A stretch of 64,000 nt of DNA, taken from positions 682,001 through 746,000 of the forward strand of contig CAVRGQ010000005.1 of assembly GCA_963720785.1 (NCBI GenBank). The letters run 5' to 3'. The DNA is from CAVRGQ01 sp963720785 (GTDB lineage Bacteria > Actinomycetota > Acidimicrobiia > IMCC26256 > DASPTH01). The notes beneath the pieces were generated by a model. It saw only the letters and a program-made list of their open reading frames with translations. It was not told where the DNA came from and searched no databases. Below are positions 52,319 through 61,214 of the stretch, in pieces. Every line of letters begins with the position of its first letter. Within the stretch, counting starts at the first letter, position 1. Made by a program: the position numbers and the translations under genes.

Positions 52319-53202
52319 TGCACGCGCTCGGCGCGCTCACGCTCCCAGGGATGCCGTGGCCGCTGCCGTGGCCGTTCGACCGCAGCTACATGCAGCTCGC
52401 GCTGGTCGCGGGCGTGATCGTGGGCGCGACCGCGCCGCTGATCGGCGTGTTCATCGTGCAGAAGGGCATGTCGCTCATGGGCGACGGCATCGGGCACGTC
52501 GCGGTTGCGGGCATCGGCGCCAGCCTGCTCATGGGCACGTCGCCCACGTGGACCGCGCTCGTGGTCGCGATCGCGGCCGCGCTGCTCATCGAGTTCCTCC
52601 GCTCGCGCGGCAGCGCAACCGGCGACCTCGCGCTCGCGCTCGTGTTCTACGGCGGCATCGCCGCGGGTGTCGTGCTCGCGAGCCGGTCGTCGACCAACAC
52701 GAACCTGCAGCCCTACCTGTTCGGGTCGATCCTCACCGCGACCGCAAACGACGTGTGGACGATCGTCGCCCTCGGCGCGGGCATCGCGGTGGCGATGGCC
52801 ATCGCGGGTCGGGCACTGTTCGCAGTGGTGCTCGACGAGGACTCCGCTCGAGTTGCGGGCATCCCCGCCCGCGCCCTCAACGCGTTGCTGGCCGTGCTCA
52901 CTGCGGTGACGGTCGTCGCCGCGATGCGCATCGTGGGCGTGCTGCTCGTCGCCGCGCTGATGGTGCTCCCGGTCGCCACCAGCCGCATGCTCGCCCGATC
53001 CTTCCGCGGCACGTTGGGGCTCGCAGTGGTGGTCGGGGTGTGCTCGTCGGTGCTGGGCCTGGTGGCCGCCCACGCGTGGGCGCTCGCCGCCGGTGGCGCC
53101 ATCGTGCTGGTGGCCGCGGCCCTCTTCGCACTGGCCTCGATCGTGGCCGGCGCCCGCCGGGCCGGCGCCCAGGCCGACTCCATCCTCTCCGGCCCGCACT
53201 GA
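52318..53202 (+). CDS. znuB: Zinc/manganese ABC transporter permease
   Basis: 294-residue permease with about eight helices. Family segments are FIVQKGMSLMGDGIGHVAVAGIG, LALALVFYGGIAAGVVLAS, NLQPYLFGSIL and VLLVAALMVLPVATSRMLARSF. The start overlaps the znuC stop. It is the membrane partner of the ZnuC ATPase; metal specificity rests on the Zur-like box. Confidence 0.9.
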   Translation: MHALGALTLPGMPWPLPWPFDRSYMQLALVAGVIVGATAPLIGVFIVQKGMSLMGDGIGHVAVAGIGASLLMGTSPTWTALVVAIAAALLIEFLRSRGSATGDLALALVFYGGIAAGVVLASRSSTNTNLQPYLFGSILTATANDVWTIVALGAGIAVAMAIAGRALFAVVLDEDSARVAGIPARALNALLAVLTAVTVVAAMRIVGVLLVAALMVLPVATSRMLARSFRGTLGLAVVVGVCSSVLGLVAAHAWALAAGGAIVLVAAALFALASIVAGARRAGAQADSILSGPH

Positions 53203-53229
53203 ACCTCCGGCCTTCGTTAGCCTGCGGGC

Positions 53230-53652
53230 ATGGCGACGTTGTTCACGCGCATCATCGAGGGGGAGATCCCGGGCGTGTTCGTGTGGCGCGACCCGCAGTG
53301 CGTCGCGTTCCTCTCGATCAACCCGATGCACTCCGGCCACACGCTCGTGGTGCCCGTCGCCGAGGTCGACCACTGGATCGACCTCGATCCCGAGATCGCC
53401 GCGCACTGCTTCACCGTCGCCCAGACGATCGGCAGGGCCCAGCAGGCCGCGCTGAACCCGCGTCGGGTGGGCGTGATGGTGGTGGGCGACGAGGTGCCGC
53501 ACTTCCACATCCACGTGGTGCCCTTCGACGCGGTCTCCGAGCTGTCGTTCAAGAACGCCGACCCCCACCCGCCCGAGGGTTCCCTCGATGCCGCGGCGCA
53601 GAAGATCCGCGCCGCGCTGCGCGACCTCGGGGCCGAGCACGTCGCCGACTGA
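53230..53652 (+). CDS. HIT family protein
   Basis: 140-residue histidine-triad hydrolase, probably acting on nucleoside phosphoramidates or dinucleotides. The start FTRIIEGEIPGVFVWRD, GHTLVVPVAEVDHW and the catalytic triad HFHIHVVPF are canonical. ATG 53230 lies six bases after TAGCCT (53218-53223) without a ribosome site, suggesting a leaderless mRNA. Confidence 0.94.
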   Translation: MATLFTRIIEGEIPGVFVWRDPQCVAFLSINPMHSGHTLVVPVAEVDHWIDLDPEIAAHCFTVAQTIGRAQQAALNPRRVGVMVVGDEVPHFHIHVVPFDAVSELSFKNADPHPPEGSLDAAAQKIRAALRDLGAEHVAD

Positions 53653-53656
53653 CCCG

Positions 53657-54997
53657 ATGGGTCGACGGATCGAGGGCGGCCCCGGCGAGCAGGGCCATGG
53701 CGACGTGGGCCATGAAGCGTGGGTCGCGCGCGACGCGGCGGTGGTGTGGCACGGCTTCACCCAGATGTCGGCGTACGGCGAGAACTCGCCCATCGTGGTG
53801 GAGCGCGCCGAGGGCCACGAGCTGATCGACGTCGACGGCAACCGCTATCTCGACGCGATCTCGTCGCTGTGGGTGAACACACTCGGGCACCACGTCCCCG
53901 AGCTCGACGACGCGATCCGCGAGCAGCTCGACCGCGGCGCGCACTCCACCATGCTCGGCAACGGCAACCGCGTGGTGATCGAGCTCTCGGAGGCACTCGC
54001 CGCGCGCGTCCCCGTCGACGAGCCGCACTTCCTGTACGCGTCCGACGGTGCGGCGGCGGTGGAACAGGCGCTCAAGATCGCGTTCCAGTACTGGTGGAAC
54101 CGCGGCGTGGAGGGACGCACCACCTTCCTCGCGTTCGGCGACGCGTACCACGGCGACACGATCGGCGCGTTGTCGCTCGGCGACGGCGGTTTCGGCACCG
54201 AGCTCTTCGCCCCGCTGCGCTTCCCCGTGTTGCGCGCGCCCGGTTTCACCGATCCCGAGTGCTTCCGCGCGATCGCGATGCTCGAGGAGCACGCCCACGA
54301 GATCGCCGCGGTGGTGATCGAGCCACTGGTCCAGGGCGCGGGCGGCATGCTGATCGCCGACGTGGAGGGCCTGGCCGCGCTCGGCCGCGCGTGTCGCGAG
54401 CACGACGTGCTGCTGCTCTGCGACGAGGTTGCCACCGGCTTCGGGCGCACCGGCACGCTGTTCGCGTGCGAACAGGCCGGCCTGCGCCCCGACCTGCTCG
54501 TCTTGGGCAAGGGCATCACGGGTGGGTACCTGCCGATGTCGGCGACGGTGGCGAGCGGCCGCGTATTCGACGCCTTCCTCGGCCCCGACCTCGGCGAGCG
54601 CACCCTGTACCACGGCCACTCGTACTCGGGGAACGCGCTCGCCGCGGCGGTGGCGCTGCGCCATCTCGAATTGGTCGACGCGTGGGACGTGCTCGCCAAC
54701 GTACAGGCACGCAGCGAGGAGCTGCGCCAACTGCTCGACGACCGCGTCGCGCCGCGCGCCGCCGTGCGAGAGGTGCGCCTCTGTGGCCTCATGGGCGGGG
54801 TCGAGCTTGCACCCCCGGCCGACGACCTGCGGTGGGGGCGGCGGGTGTGCGCGGCCGCGGTCGAGCGCGGCGTGCTCCTGCGCCCGCTCGGCGACGTCGT
54901 CGTGCTGATGCCGCCGCTCACCGTCACGTCCGAGGAGCTGCACCGCATCATGCACGCACTCGGCGGCGCCCTCGACGACGTGACGAGAGCCGAGTGA
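53657..54997 (+). CDS. bioA: Adenosylmethionine-8-amino-7-oxononanoate aminotransferase
   Basis: 446-residue class III PLP aminotransferase of biotin synthesis. Key parts are WHGFTQMSAY, SSLWVNTLGHHVPELDDAI, ASDGAAAVEQALKIAFQYW, GDAYHGDTIGALSLG, LCDEVATGFGRTGTLFA and the PLP lysine in LVLGKGITGGYLPMSA, followed by YHGHSYSGNALAAAVAL. The combination with bioF and bioD downstream supports the BioA call over other class III enzymes. It starts four bases after the HIT gene stop. Confidence 0.93.
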   Translation: MGRRIEGGPGEQGHGDVGHEAWVARDAAVVWHGFTQMSAYGENSPIVVERAEGHELIDVDGNRYLDAISSLWVNTLGHHVPELDDAIREQLDRGAHSTMLGNGNRVVIELSEALAARVPVDEPHFLYASDGAAAVEQALKIAFQYWWNRGVEGRTTFLAFGDAYHGDTIGALSLGDGGFGTELFAPLRFPVLRAPGFTDPECFRAIAMLEEHAHEIAAVVIEPLVQGAGGMLIADVEGLAALGRACREHDVLLLCDEVATGFGRTGTLFACEQAGLRPDLLVLGKGITGGYLPMSATVASGRVFDAFLGPDLGERTLYHGHSYSGNALAAAVALRHLELVDAWDVLANVQARSEELRQLLDDRVAPRAAVREVRLCGLMGGVELAPPADDLRWGRRVCAAAVERGVLLRPLGDVVVLMPPLTVTSEELHRIMHALGGALDDVTRAE

Positions 54998-55007
54998 GCC
55001 AGGACCG

Positions 55008-56184
55008 ATGGAGCAGGACCGGGTGAACCGCCCGAGCACCTGGCACGCCTGGGCCGCGGCCGAGGCCGACGACGTGCGCGCGAACGGTCGCTGGCGCGCA
55101 CCCCGATCGTTCGACGCCACTGCAGCCGACGGCACCGAGGGCACCGTGTCGGCCGACGGCGCCACGCGCCAGGTCGTGTCATTCGCGTCCAACGACTACC
55201 TCGGCCTCACCCGTCACCCTGCGGTGGTCGCCGCCGCGCACGACGCGATCGACCGTTGGGGCACCGGCTCGGGCGCCGCCCGGCTGATCGTGGGCTCGCG
55301 CCCTGTGCACGACGAGCTCGAGCAGGCCCTCGCCGAGTGGAAACGCACCGAGCGGGCGGTGCTCTTCTCCACGGGGTTCGCCGCGAACATCGGCGTGCTC
55401 GCCACCTTCGCGGGACCCGACGTGCTGGTCGTGTCCGACGAGCTGAACCACGCATCGCTGATCGACGGCCGACGCCTCGCCGGCGCGCCGCTCGCGGTGT
55501 ACGACCACTGCGACGCCGCGCACGTGGAGCAACTCCTGCTCGCAACCGACGCGCGAACGCGCGCTGGTCGTGACCGAGTCGGTGTTCTCGATGGACGGCG
55601 ACGTCGCGCCGGTCGCCGACCTCGCCGCGGTGTGTGCCCGCCACGGCGCGTTGCTCGTCGTCGACGAGGCGCACGCAGTGCTCGGCCCCGATCCCGATTT
55701 CGCCGATCCCGCGTTCGCCGGGCTCGACGTGCTGCGCGTGGGCACACTCTCCAAGACCCTCGGTTCCCTCGGTGGATTCGTCGCGGGTCCGCAGGCGTTC
55801 ACCGATCTGCTCGTGAACCTCGCCCGGCCGTACATCTTCACCACCGCGTCGACCCCGGCCGACAGCGCGGCGGCCCTCGCCGCGGTCGGCGTGGTGCGTT
55901 CGGCGGAAGGAGCCGCACTCCTGGCCCGATTGCGCGTCAACATCGACCGGGTCCGTCCCGGCCACCCGTCGCCCGTACTGCCCTACGTGTGCGGCAGCGA
56001 GGCGCGCACGCTCGACGCCGCGGCCGCGCTGCTCGAAGAGGGGATCCTCGTCACCGCGATCCGGCCGCCGACGGTGCCACCCGGCACGTCGCGCCTCCGC
56101 GTCGCGATCTCCGCGGCGCACCGCGACGAACAGCTCGACCACCTCGCCGCGGTGCTGCGGCGCCTGTTCCCCGAGCGGTCGTGA
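55008..56184 (+). CDS. bioF: 8-amino-7-oxononanoate synthase (frameshifted)
   Basis: About 391 residues if corrected. The N-terminal frame has SFASNDYLGLTRHPAVV and STGFAANIGVLATFAGPDVLVVSDELNHASLIDG, both class II AONS-family hallmarks. It breaks near 55555; the continuation RALVVTESVFSMDGDVAPV, the PLP lysine in VGTLSKTLGSLGGFVAG and the end TSRLRVAISAAH lie in another frame. The enzyme condenses pimeloyl thioester with alanine. bioA precedes it and bioD overlaps it. Confidence 0.9.
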
Positions 56185-56822
56185 ACCACCGCCCCCGGCT
56201 CCTCGTGCTGGTCACCGGCACCGCCACCGAGATCGGCAAGACGTGGTTCGGTGCGGCGACGGCCGCGGAGCTCCGCGGGCGCGGCGTGCGCGTCGCCGCC
56301 CGCAAGCCGGTGCAGTCGGGCGAGCCCGGCCCACCGAGCGACGCGGAGCTGTTGGCCGCGGCCACCGGCGAACCACCCGACCGGGTGTGCCCGCCCCACC
56401 GCACCTACTCGGTCGCGTGGGCACCGCCCATGGCCGCCGCCGCGCTCGGGCTGCCGCCGTTCACGGTGGCCGAGCTCGCCGACGAGATCACCTGGGAGGC
56501 GGGCACGGAGATCGGACTGGTCGAAGGCGTGGGCGGGCCCCGCTCGCCGATCGCGTCCGACGGCGACACCGTCGACCTCGCGCGCATCCTCGAACCCGAC
56601 CTCGTGCTGCTCGTCGCCGACGCGGGCCTCGGCACCGTGAACGCGGTACGTCTGTCGGCTGCGGTGCTCGCCGATCGTCCCCTCCTGGTCGCCGTGAACC
56701 GGTTCGGCGACGACCCGCTGCACGAGCGCAACCTCGAGTACCTCACCGTCGTCGACGGTTTCGATGTGGTCACCTCACCCACCGCACTCGCCACGCGACT
56801 CGCCGCGCTCGCGGAATCCTGA
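56181..56822 (+). CDS. bioD: Dethiobiotin synthetase
   Basis: 213-residue P-loop enzyme that closes the ureido ring. The Walker A motif is VTGTATEIGKTWFGAAT; RKPVQSGEPG and EGVGGPRSPIASDGDTVDLA are conserved. GTG 56181 overlaps the bioF stop. bioB is not in the window. Confidence 0.92.
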   Translation: MNHRPRLLVLVTGTATEIGKTWFGAATAAELRGRGVRVAARKPVQSGEPGPPSDAELLAAATGEPPDRVCPPHRTYSVAWAPPMAAAALGLPPFTVAELADEITWEAGTEIGLVEGVGGPRSPIASDGDTVDLARILEPDLVLLVADAGLGTVNAVRLSAAVLADRPLLVAVNRFGDDPLHERNLEYLTVVDGFDVVTSPTALATRLAALAES

Positions 56823-58201
56823 TGACCGCCACCGCGCGCCGCGCCACTGCCGGCGCGCTGCTCGTGTCGGTGGCGGCGACCCTGGCCGCCGTCGCCGGCG
56901 GCTTCGACGACCCACCTCCGTTGCGGACGCTGCTCGTCGTGCTCGCCCTCGCACCCCTGTTCACGGTCGCACTGGTGCCCGCGCTGCGAGCCGCACTCAC
57001 CCTTCGGGTCACGCTGATCGCCTCGGCGGTGCTGACGACCGGCGCGGTGATGCTGCCGGCGAGCGAGTCGCACGACCTCTGGTCGTATGCGATGGACGGG
57101 CGCATCGTGTCGCAGTACGGATCGAGCCCGTACGTGCACTCACCCGCCCACTACCCGCACGACGAGTTCCTCCATCTCGTGGGCAGCGGCTGGCAGGCGA
57201 CCCGTTCGGTCTACGGGCCGCTGTTCACCTGGATCACCGCGGCCGTCACGGGAATCACCGGACCGGACCAGCTCGCCACGCGGCTCTCGTTCCAGGGCCT
57301 CGCCGCGATCGCCGTGCTCGTGGCCGTGGTGCTGGTCGCCCGCGAGACCCGCGACCCGATTGCCGTACTCGTCATCGGGGTGAACCCGGTCGTGGCCCTC
57401 GAGATCGTGAACCCCGGCCGCAACGACGCGCTGGTCGGTCTCGCACTGCTCGGCGGTGTGCTCCTGCTGCGGCGACGCCGGGCGCTCACCGCGGTTGCGG
57501 TCGTGACCCTCGCCGTGTTGGTGAAGGCAGTCGCAATCCTTGCGCTCGGCGCGCTCCTGCTCTGGACCGCGGTGCACCTCGGACGCCGCGCCGCGGTGTG
57601 CGCGGGCGCGCTTGCTGCGGTGTTGCTCGTGGTCCCGTACCTGCTCGTCGGGGGGCTCACCGCGCTCCGTCCGCTGGCCGGCGCCTCCGATCGCCTCAGC
57701 CGCGCGTCGATGTGGCAGGTCGCGCGACGCGACGGCATCGAGCACCTCCTCGGCACGGAGCCCGCGGAGCCCGTTCGCCGCATCCTCGCGTGGGTCGGCC
57801 CGATCGCCCTGCTCGCGATCGCCGCGCTGGCGCTGGTCTGGGTGGTGTCGCGGCTTGCCGACCCGACCCCCGAACTCGTCGCGGTCGCCGCGGTCGCGGC
57901 GTTCCTCCTGGCGGGCGCGTACGTGCTCGGGTCCTACGTGATGTGGGTACTCCCCCTCGTCGCCTGGCGCCACCGCGCCGGCCTGAGCCGGATCCTCGTG
58001 CTGTGGTCGAGCGCGCTCCTGCTCGCGTATCAATCAGCGCGCGGGATGCCCTCCTCGGTCGGTGACGCCGTCGCCTGGCTCGGCTCGCTGCTCACGGTGT
58101 CGGTCGCGCTGGCTGGGGTGGTGGCCCTCACCGCCGTCGCCGTGGCACGGCTGCGGCGTCGGAGGTCGGCGCCGTCCGAGGTCCCTATGCTCACGCCATG
58201 A
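56822..58201 (+). CDS. Polytopic glycosyltransferase (polyprenol-phosphate-mannose dependent type)
   Basis: 459-residue membrane protein with 10-12 helices. The extracytoplasmic loop SHDLWSYAMDGRIVSQYGSSPYV resembles the catalytic Asp loop of MptA/MptB-type GT-C mannosyltransferases that extend envelope glycolipids. Later loops include VNPVVALEIVNPGRNDALVGLALL. It overlaps bioD (ATGA) but is probably unrelated to biotin. Donor and acceptor are not determinable. Confidence 0.78.
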   Translation: MTATARRATAGALLVSVAATLAAVAGGFDDPPPLRTLLVVLALAPLFTVALVPALRAALTLRVTLIASAVLTTGAVMLPASESHDLWSYAMDGRIVSQYGSSPYVHSPAHYPHDEFLHLVGSGWQATRSVYGPLFTWITAAVTGITGPDQLATRLSFQGLAAIAVLVAVVLVARETRDPIAVLVIGVNPVVALEIVNPGRNDALVGLALLGGVLLLRRRRALTAVAVVTLAVLVKAVAILALGALLLWTAVHLGRRAAVCAGALAAVLLVVPYLLVGGLTALRPLAGASDRLSRASMWQVARRDGIEHLLGTEPAEPVRRILAWVGPIALLAIAALALVWVVSRLADPTPELVAVAAVAAFLLAGAYVLGSYVMWVLPLVAWRHRAGLSRILVLWSSALLLAYQSARGMPSSVGDAVAWLGSLLTVSVALAGVVALTAVAVARLRRRRSAPSEVPMLTP

Positions 58202-59337
58202 GCGACCTCACGCCGCCGTCACTCACGGTCGCGGTCCCGCGCGAGCGCAAGCTCGGCGAGCACCGCGTCGCGATCACGCCCGACGGCGTCCACGAACTGG
58301 TCAACCACGGCGTCACCGTGTTGGTCGAGCACGACACGGGCGCGGGTTCGTCAATCGCCGACGCCGACTTCGCCGCCGCGGGCGCGGAGATCGTCGCGAG
58401 TGCCGGCGACACGTGGAGCCGCGCCGACCTCGTGATGAAGGTCAAGGAACCGCAGACGGAGGAATACGCGCACCTGCGGCCCGGCCTCGTGCTCTTCACC
58501 TACCTGCACCTCGCCGCCTACCCCGAGGTCGCCGACGAATTACTCGCGCGCGGCGTCACCGGCATCGCCTACGAAACCGTCCAGCTGCCCTCGGGTCAGC
58601 TTCCGTTGCTCGCGCCGATGAGCGAGGTCGCCGGCCGCATGGCGCCACAGGTCGGTGCACACTTCCTCGAACGCGAGCACGGTGGTCGCGGCGTTCTGCT
58701 CGGCGGCGCCCCCGGCGTGCGTCCCGCTCGCGTCGTCGTGCTCGGTGCGGGGAACGTCGGGTGGAACGCGGCGTGGATCGCACAGGGCATGGAGGCCGAG
58801 GTGCTCCTCCTCGACCGCAACGTCGACCGCCTGCGCTGGGTCGACCAGATCCACAAGGGCCGCATCATGACCCTGGCGAGCAACCGCCTCGCGGTGGAGC
58901 GCGCGGTGGCCGAGGCCGACCTCGTGATCGGCGCGGTGCTCGTGCCGGGTGGGCGCGCGCCCGTGGTGGTCACCGACTCGGTGGTCGCGGGCATGCGACC
59001 CGGTGCTGTCGTCGTCGACATCGCGATCGACCAGGGCGGCTGCGTCGAGGGGATCCACGAGACGACGCACGCCGCACCGGTGTACGAACGTCACGGCGTG
59101 CTCCACTACGCAGTGGGCAACATCCCCGGCGCAGTGCCGCACACGTCCACCTACGCGCTCACCAACGCGACGCTGCCCTACGCGGTGGCGTTGGCCACGC
59201 TGGGAGTCGCCGGCGCGGTCGCCGCCGAGCCGGAACTCGCGGGCGGGGTGAACACCGCCGGTGGACACGTCGTGAACCCGGCCGTCGCCGTTGCCCTGGG
59301 CCGCCCCGCCGTCACCGTCGTCGACGCCCTGGCCTGA
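58198..59337 (+). CDS. ald: Alanine dehydrogenase
   Basis: 379-residue enzyme interconverting pyruvate, ammonia and alanine with NAD(H). Catalytic segments are VPRERKLGEHRVAITPDGV, VMKVKEPQTEEY, LFTYLHLAAYPEV and VVDIAIDQGGCVEG. The NAD fold is VVVLGAGNVGWNAAWIAQGM with an acidic residue following (LLLDRNVDRL). TATGCT (58186-58191) lies six bases before the ATG. A membrane-linked transhydrogenase alpha is less likely, as no beta subunit or second domain is present. Confidence 0.92.
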   Translation: MSDLTPPSLTVAVPRERKLGEHRVAITPDGVHELVNHGVTVLVEHDTGAGSSIADADFAAAGAEIVASAGDTWSRADLVMKVKEPQTEEYAHLRPGLVLFTYLHLAAYPEVADELLARGVTGIAYETVQLPSGQLPLLAPMSEVAGRMAPQVGAHFLEREHGGRGVLLGGAPGVRPARVVVLGAGNVGWNAAWIAQGMEAEVLLLDRNVDRLRWVDQIHKGRIMTLASNRLAVERAVAEADLVIGAVLVPGGRAPVVVTDSVVAGMRPGAVVVDIAIDQGGCVEGIHETTHAAPVYERHGVLHYAVGNIPGAVPHTSTYALTNATLPYAVALATLGVAGAVAAEPELAGGVNTAGGHVVNPAVAVALGRPAVTVVDALA

Positions 59338-59345
59338 AACTCCAG

Positions 59346-59371
59346 GCCCGGCGTACCGGATCGTGCCGGGC
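59346..59371. terminator. Hairpin after ald
   Basis: GCCCGGC (59346-59352) and GCCGGGC (59365-59371) form a seven-base stem with a 12-base loop, eight bases after the ald stop; flanking CAGG/CCTG may extend it. No T-run, so GC-rich terminator type. Confidence 0.5.
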
Positions 59372-59440
59372 TCCGCCTGGTGCGATCCGTAGGGACGGAG
59401 GAGGCGGAGCCGACGATCGGTGAAGAGGCAGACGCGCCTC

Positions 59441-59569
59441 GCCGGCACCACCGGAGGGAGGGGTCGGTGGTGCCGGCGGTCCGGCGCTCGCTCTCGGGGT
59501 TGGGGGGACGACCCTCGGAGCTCGATGTTCGTGCCGGCGCCACCGTGGGGGCGCCGGAGGCGCCGGCAC
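59441..59569. repeat. Two strong GCCGGCAC-containing inverted repeats in a 450-base gene-free gap
   Basis: GCCGGCACCACCG (59441-59453) pairs perfectly with CGGTGGTGCCGGC (59465-59477), and GTGCCGGCGCC (59531-59541) pairs perfectly with GGCGCCGGCAC (59559-59569). Both share the core GTGCCGGC. The gap 59338-59787 has no convincing gene. It could hold structured RNA, a protein-binding repeat or stacked terminators. Confidence 0.6.
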
Positions 59570-59632
59570 ACATCTGGTTGTCAGGACTTCCTGTCAGGGA
59601 CCTGCTCGCTTGATGGTTCTTCGTTGCCGGCC

Positions 59633-59674
59633 CTCGATTTGGATGCCTCGATCTGGATGCCTCGATCTGGATGC
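59633..59674. repeat. 14-base tandem repeat, three units
   Basis: Units CTCGATTTGGATGC (59633-59646), CTCGATCTGGATGC (59647-59660) and CTCGATCTGGATGC (59661-59674) are adjacent. Only one base differs. It lies 114 bases past the histidine kinase stop and outside any gene. Confidence 0.85.
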
Positions 59675-59787
59675 CCTTTCGGAACATCTTCAGTATCGGG
59701 AACCAACGTGAGAGGAACGTTGGACGAATGTGAGAACCCGGCAAGAACCCCGGAGATTCCCGCGGCGGACCGAACGGGACCGGGGAT

Positions 59788-61206
59788 TCAGCGGGTCTTG
59801 CGGGGTGTGAGGTCGATCACGGCGATCGTGCCGCCGCCCTCACGCGGCTCGAGCGACGCCTGGCCACCGTGCAGCTCGGCGATCTGCGCCACGATCGACA
59901 GGCCGAGCCCGGAACCCGGCAGGGTGCGGGCGCTCGTGGCCCGGTAGAAGCGGTCGAACACCCGGGTGCGGTCGTCGCCTTCCACGCCGGGCCCGCGATC
60001 GGCCACCTCGATCCTCGCGCCGCGCACGGAGACCGCAATCGGTTCGCCGCCAGGACTGAACTTCAGCGCGTTGTCGACGAGGTTCGACACGGCACGGTCG
60101 AGCATCGAGCGGCGACCCTGCACCGATCCGGCGTCGTCGATGTCGAGCATGATGTCGCGACCGGTGCGACGCCGGTAACGCTGCGCCACCTCGCCGGCGA
60201 CGTCGCCGAGGTCGACGGCCTCGACCGGTTCCTCGCTGCGGACGTCGGTGGCGAGATCGACCATCTCGCCCACGAGGTTGGTGAGCTCGTCGAGCTCGAG
60301 GCGCGTCTCCTCGAGCAGCTCGGCCCGGTCGTCGGCGGGGAGCGTGGTCGCGTGCGCGAGGAACTCGATGTTGGTGCGCACCGCGGTGAGCGGCGTGCGC
60401 AGCTCGTGACTGGCGTCCTGGATGAGTCGTTGCTGCTGCTGGCGTGACGTGTCGAGCGCCACCAGCATCGTGTTGAAGCTCGCGGCGAGGCGGCCCACCT
60501 CGTCGTCGCGCTGCACGGGGATCGGCGTGGTGAGGTCCTGCGTCTGCGCGATGTGCTCGGCAGTCTGGGTGAGCTTCCGGATCGGCTTGGTGATGCTGCG
60601 GCCGACGAACCAGGCCACCAGCGCGGCCACGCCCACGCCGACGAGCGCGATGACGAGGAGCCGGTTGCGCAGCACGTCGAGCACGTCGTGGGTCTCCTGC
60701 ACGCGCCGGGCGATCTGCACCGCGCCGTTGCCGGACCCGAGGCCCTGCGTGACCATGCGGTACTCGACGCCCTTCACGGTGACGCTGCGGTATTGCGAGC
60801 CCCGGCCGCTCGTCGCGATCCCGCGATCGCTCTGGTCGACCGGCAGCTTGGGCTGGGTGGACGCGAATTGCGTCACCGAGCCCTGCGCGTCGACGCGCTG
60901 CTGCACCGCGTCGTAGTCGAAGTAGCGGCCGGGGCCGTCTTCGTCCTCGTGCTCCTCGCTCTCGTGGCTGCGCGGCACCGTGGTGGTGGTCACCGTGGCG
61001 TCGGCGCCGGTGGTGCTCGTGGGCGCGTTGGAGAATCCGGACCCGGGCGGGCGGGCCACGAACTCCGCAGCGCGCTGGGCGAGGAACTTGTCGGTCTCGT
61101 CGCGCAGCGCGTTGCCCGCGCTCACGTGGGCGGCGTACGCGCCGCCGAACACCGCTACCGCGACGATCGCCGCGACGGTGATCGTGAGCTTGGCGCGCAG
61201 CGACAT
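59788..61206 (-). CDS. Sensor histidine kinase (MprB-like architecture)
   Basis: 472-residue kinase. Helix 1 is residues ~6-28, an extracytoplasmic domain with Thr/Asp/Glu-rich linker follows to ~165, then helix 2 (LLVIALVGVGVAALVAWFVG), HAMP, a HisKA domain with the phosphorylated His in DASHELRTPLTAVRTNI, and a HATPase with NLVDNALKFSPGG, ADRGPGVEGDD and GSGLGLSIVAQIAELHGG. It lies eight bases after the response regulator gene. The signal is unknown; the MprB likeness suggests envelope stress. Confidence 0.94.
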   Translation of the reverse strand: MSLRAKLTITVAAIVAVAVFGGAYAAHVSAGNALRDETDKFLAQRAAEFVARPPGSGFSNAPTSTTGADATVTTTTVPRSHESEEHEDEDGPGRYFDYDAVQQRVDAQGSVTQFASTQPKLPVDQSDRGIATSGRGSQYRSVTVKGVEYRMVTQGLGSGNGAVQIARRVQETHDVLDVLRNRLLVIALVGVGVAALVAWFVGRSITKPIRKLTQTAEHIAQTQDLTTPIPVQRDDEVGRLAASFNTMLVALDTSRQQQQRLIQDASHELRTPLTAVRTNIEFLAHATTLPADDRAELLEETRLELDELTNLVGEMVDLATDVRSEEPVEAVDLGDVAGEVAQRYRRRTGRDIMLDIDDAGSVQGRRSMLDRAVSNLVDNALKFSPGGEPIAVSVRGARIEVADRGPGVEGDDRTRVFDRFYRATSARTLPGSGLGLSIVAQIAELHGGQASLEPREGGGTIAVIDLTPRKTR

Positions 61207-61214
61207 CGTGCGGC

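Noticed and set aside
53549..55192. 547-codon minus-strand frame opposite bioA
   Set aside because: Antisense to BioA with its PLP motifs; no family features.
58198..59337. NAD(P) transhydrogenase alpha subunit
   Set aside because: Related fold, but length, IAIDQGGCVEG and HLA motifs fit alanine dehydrogenase and there is no beta subunit gene.
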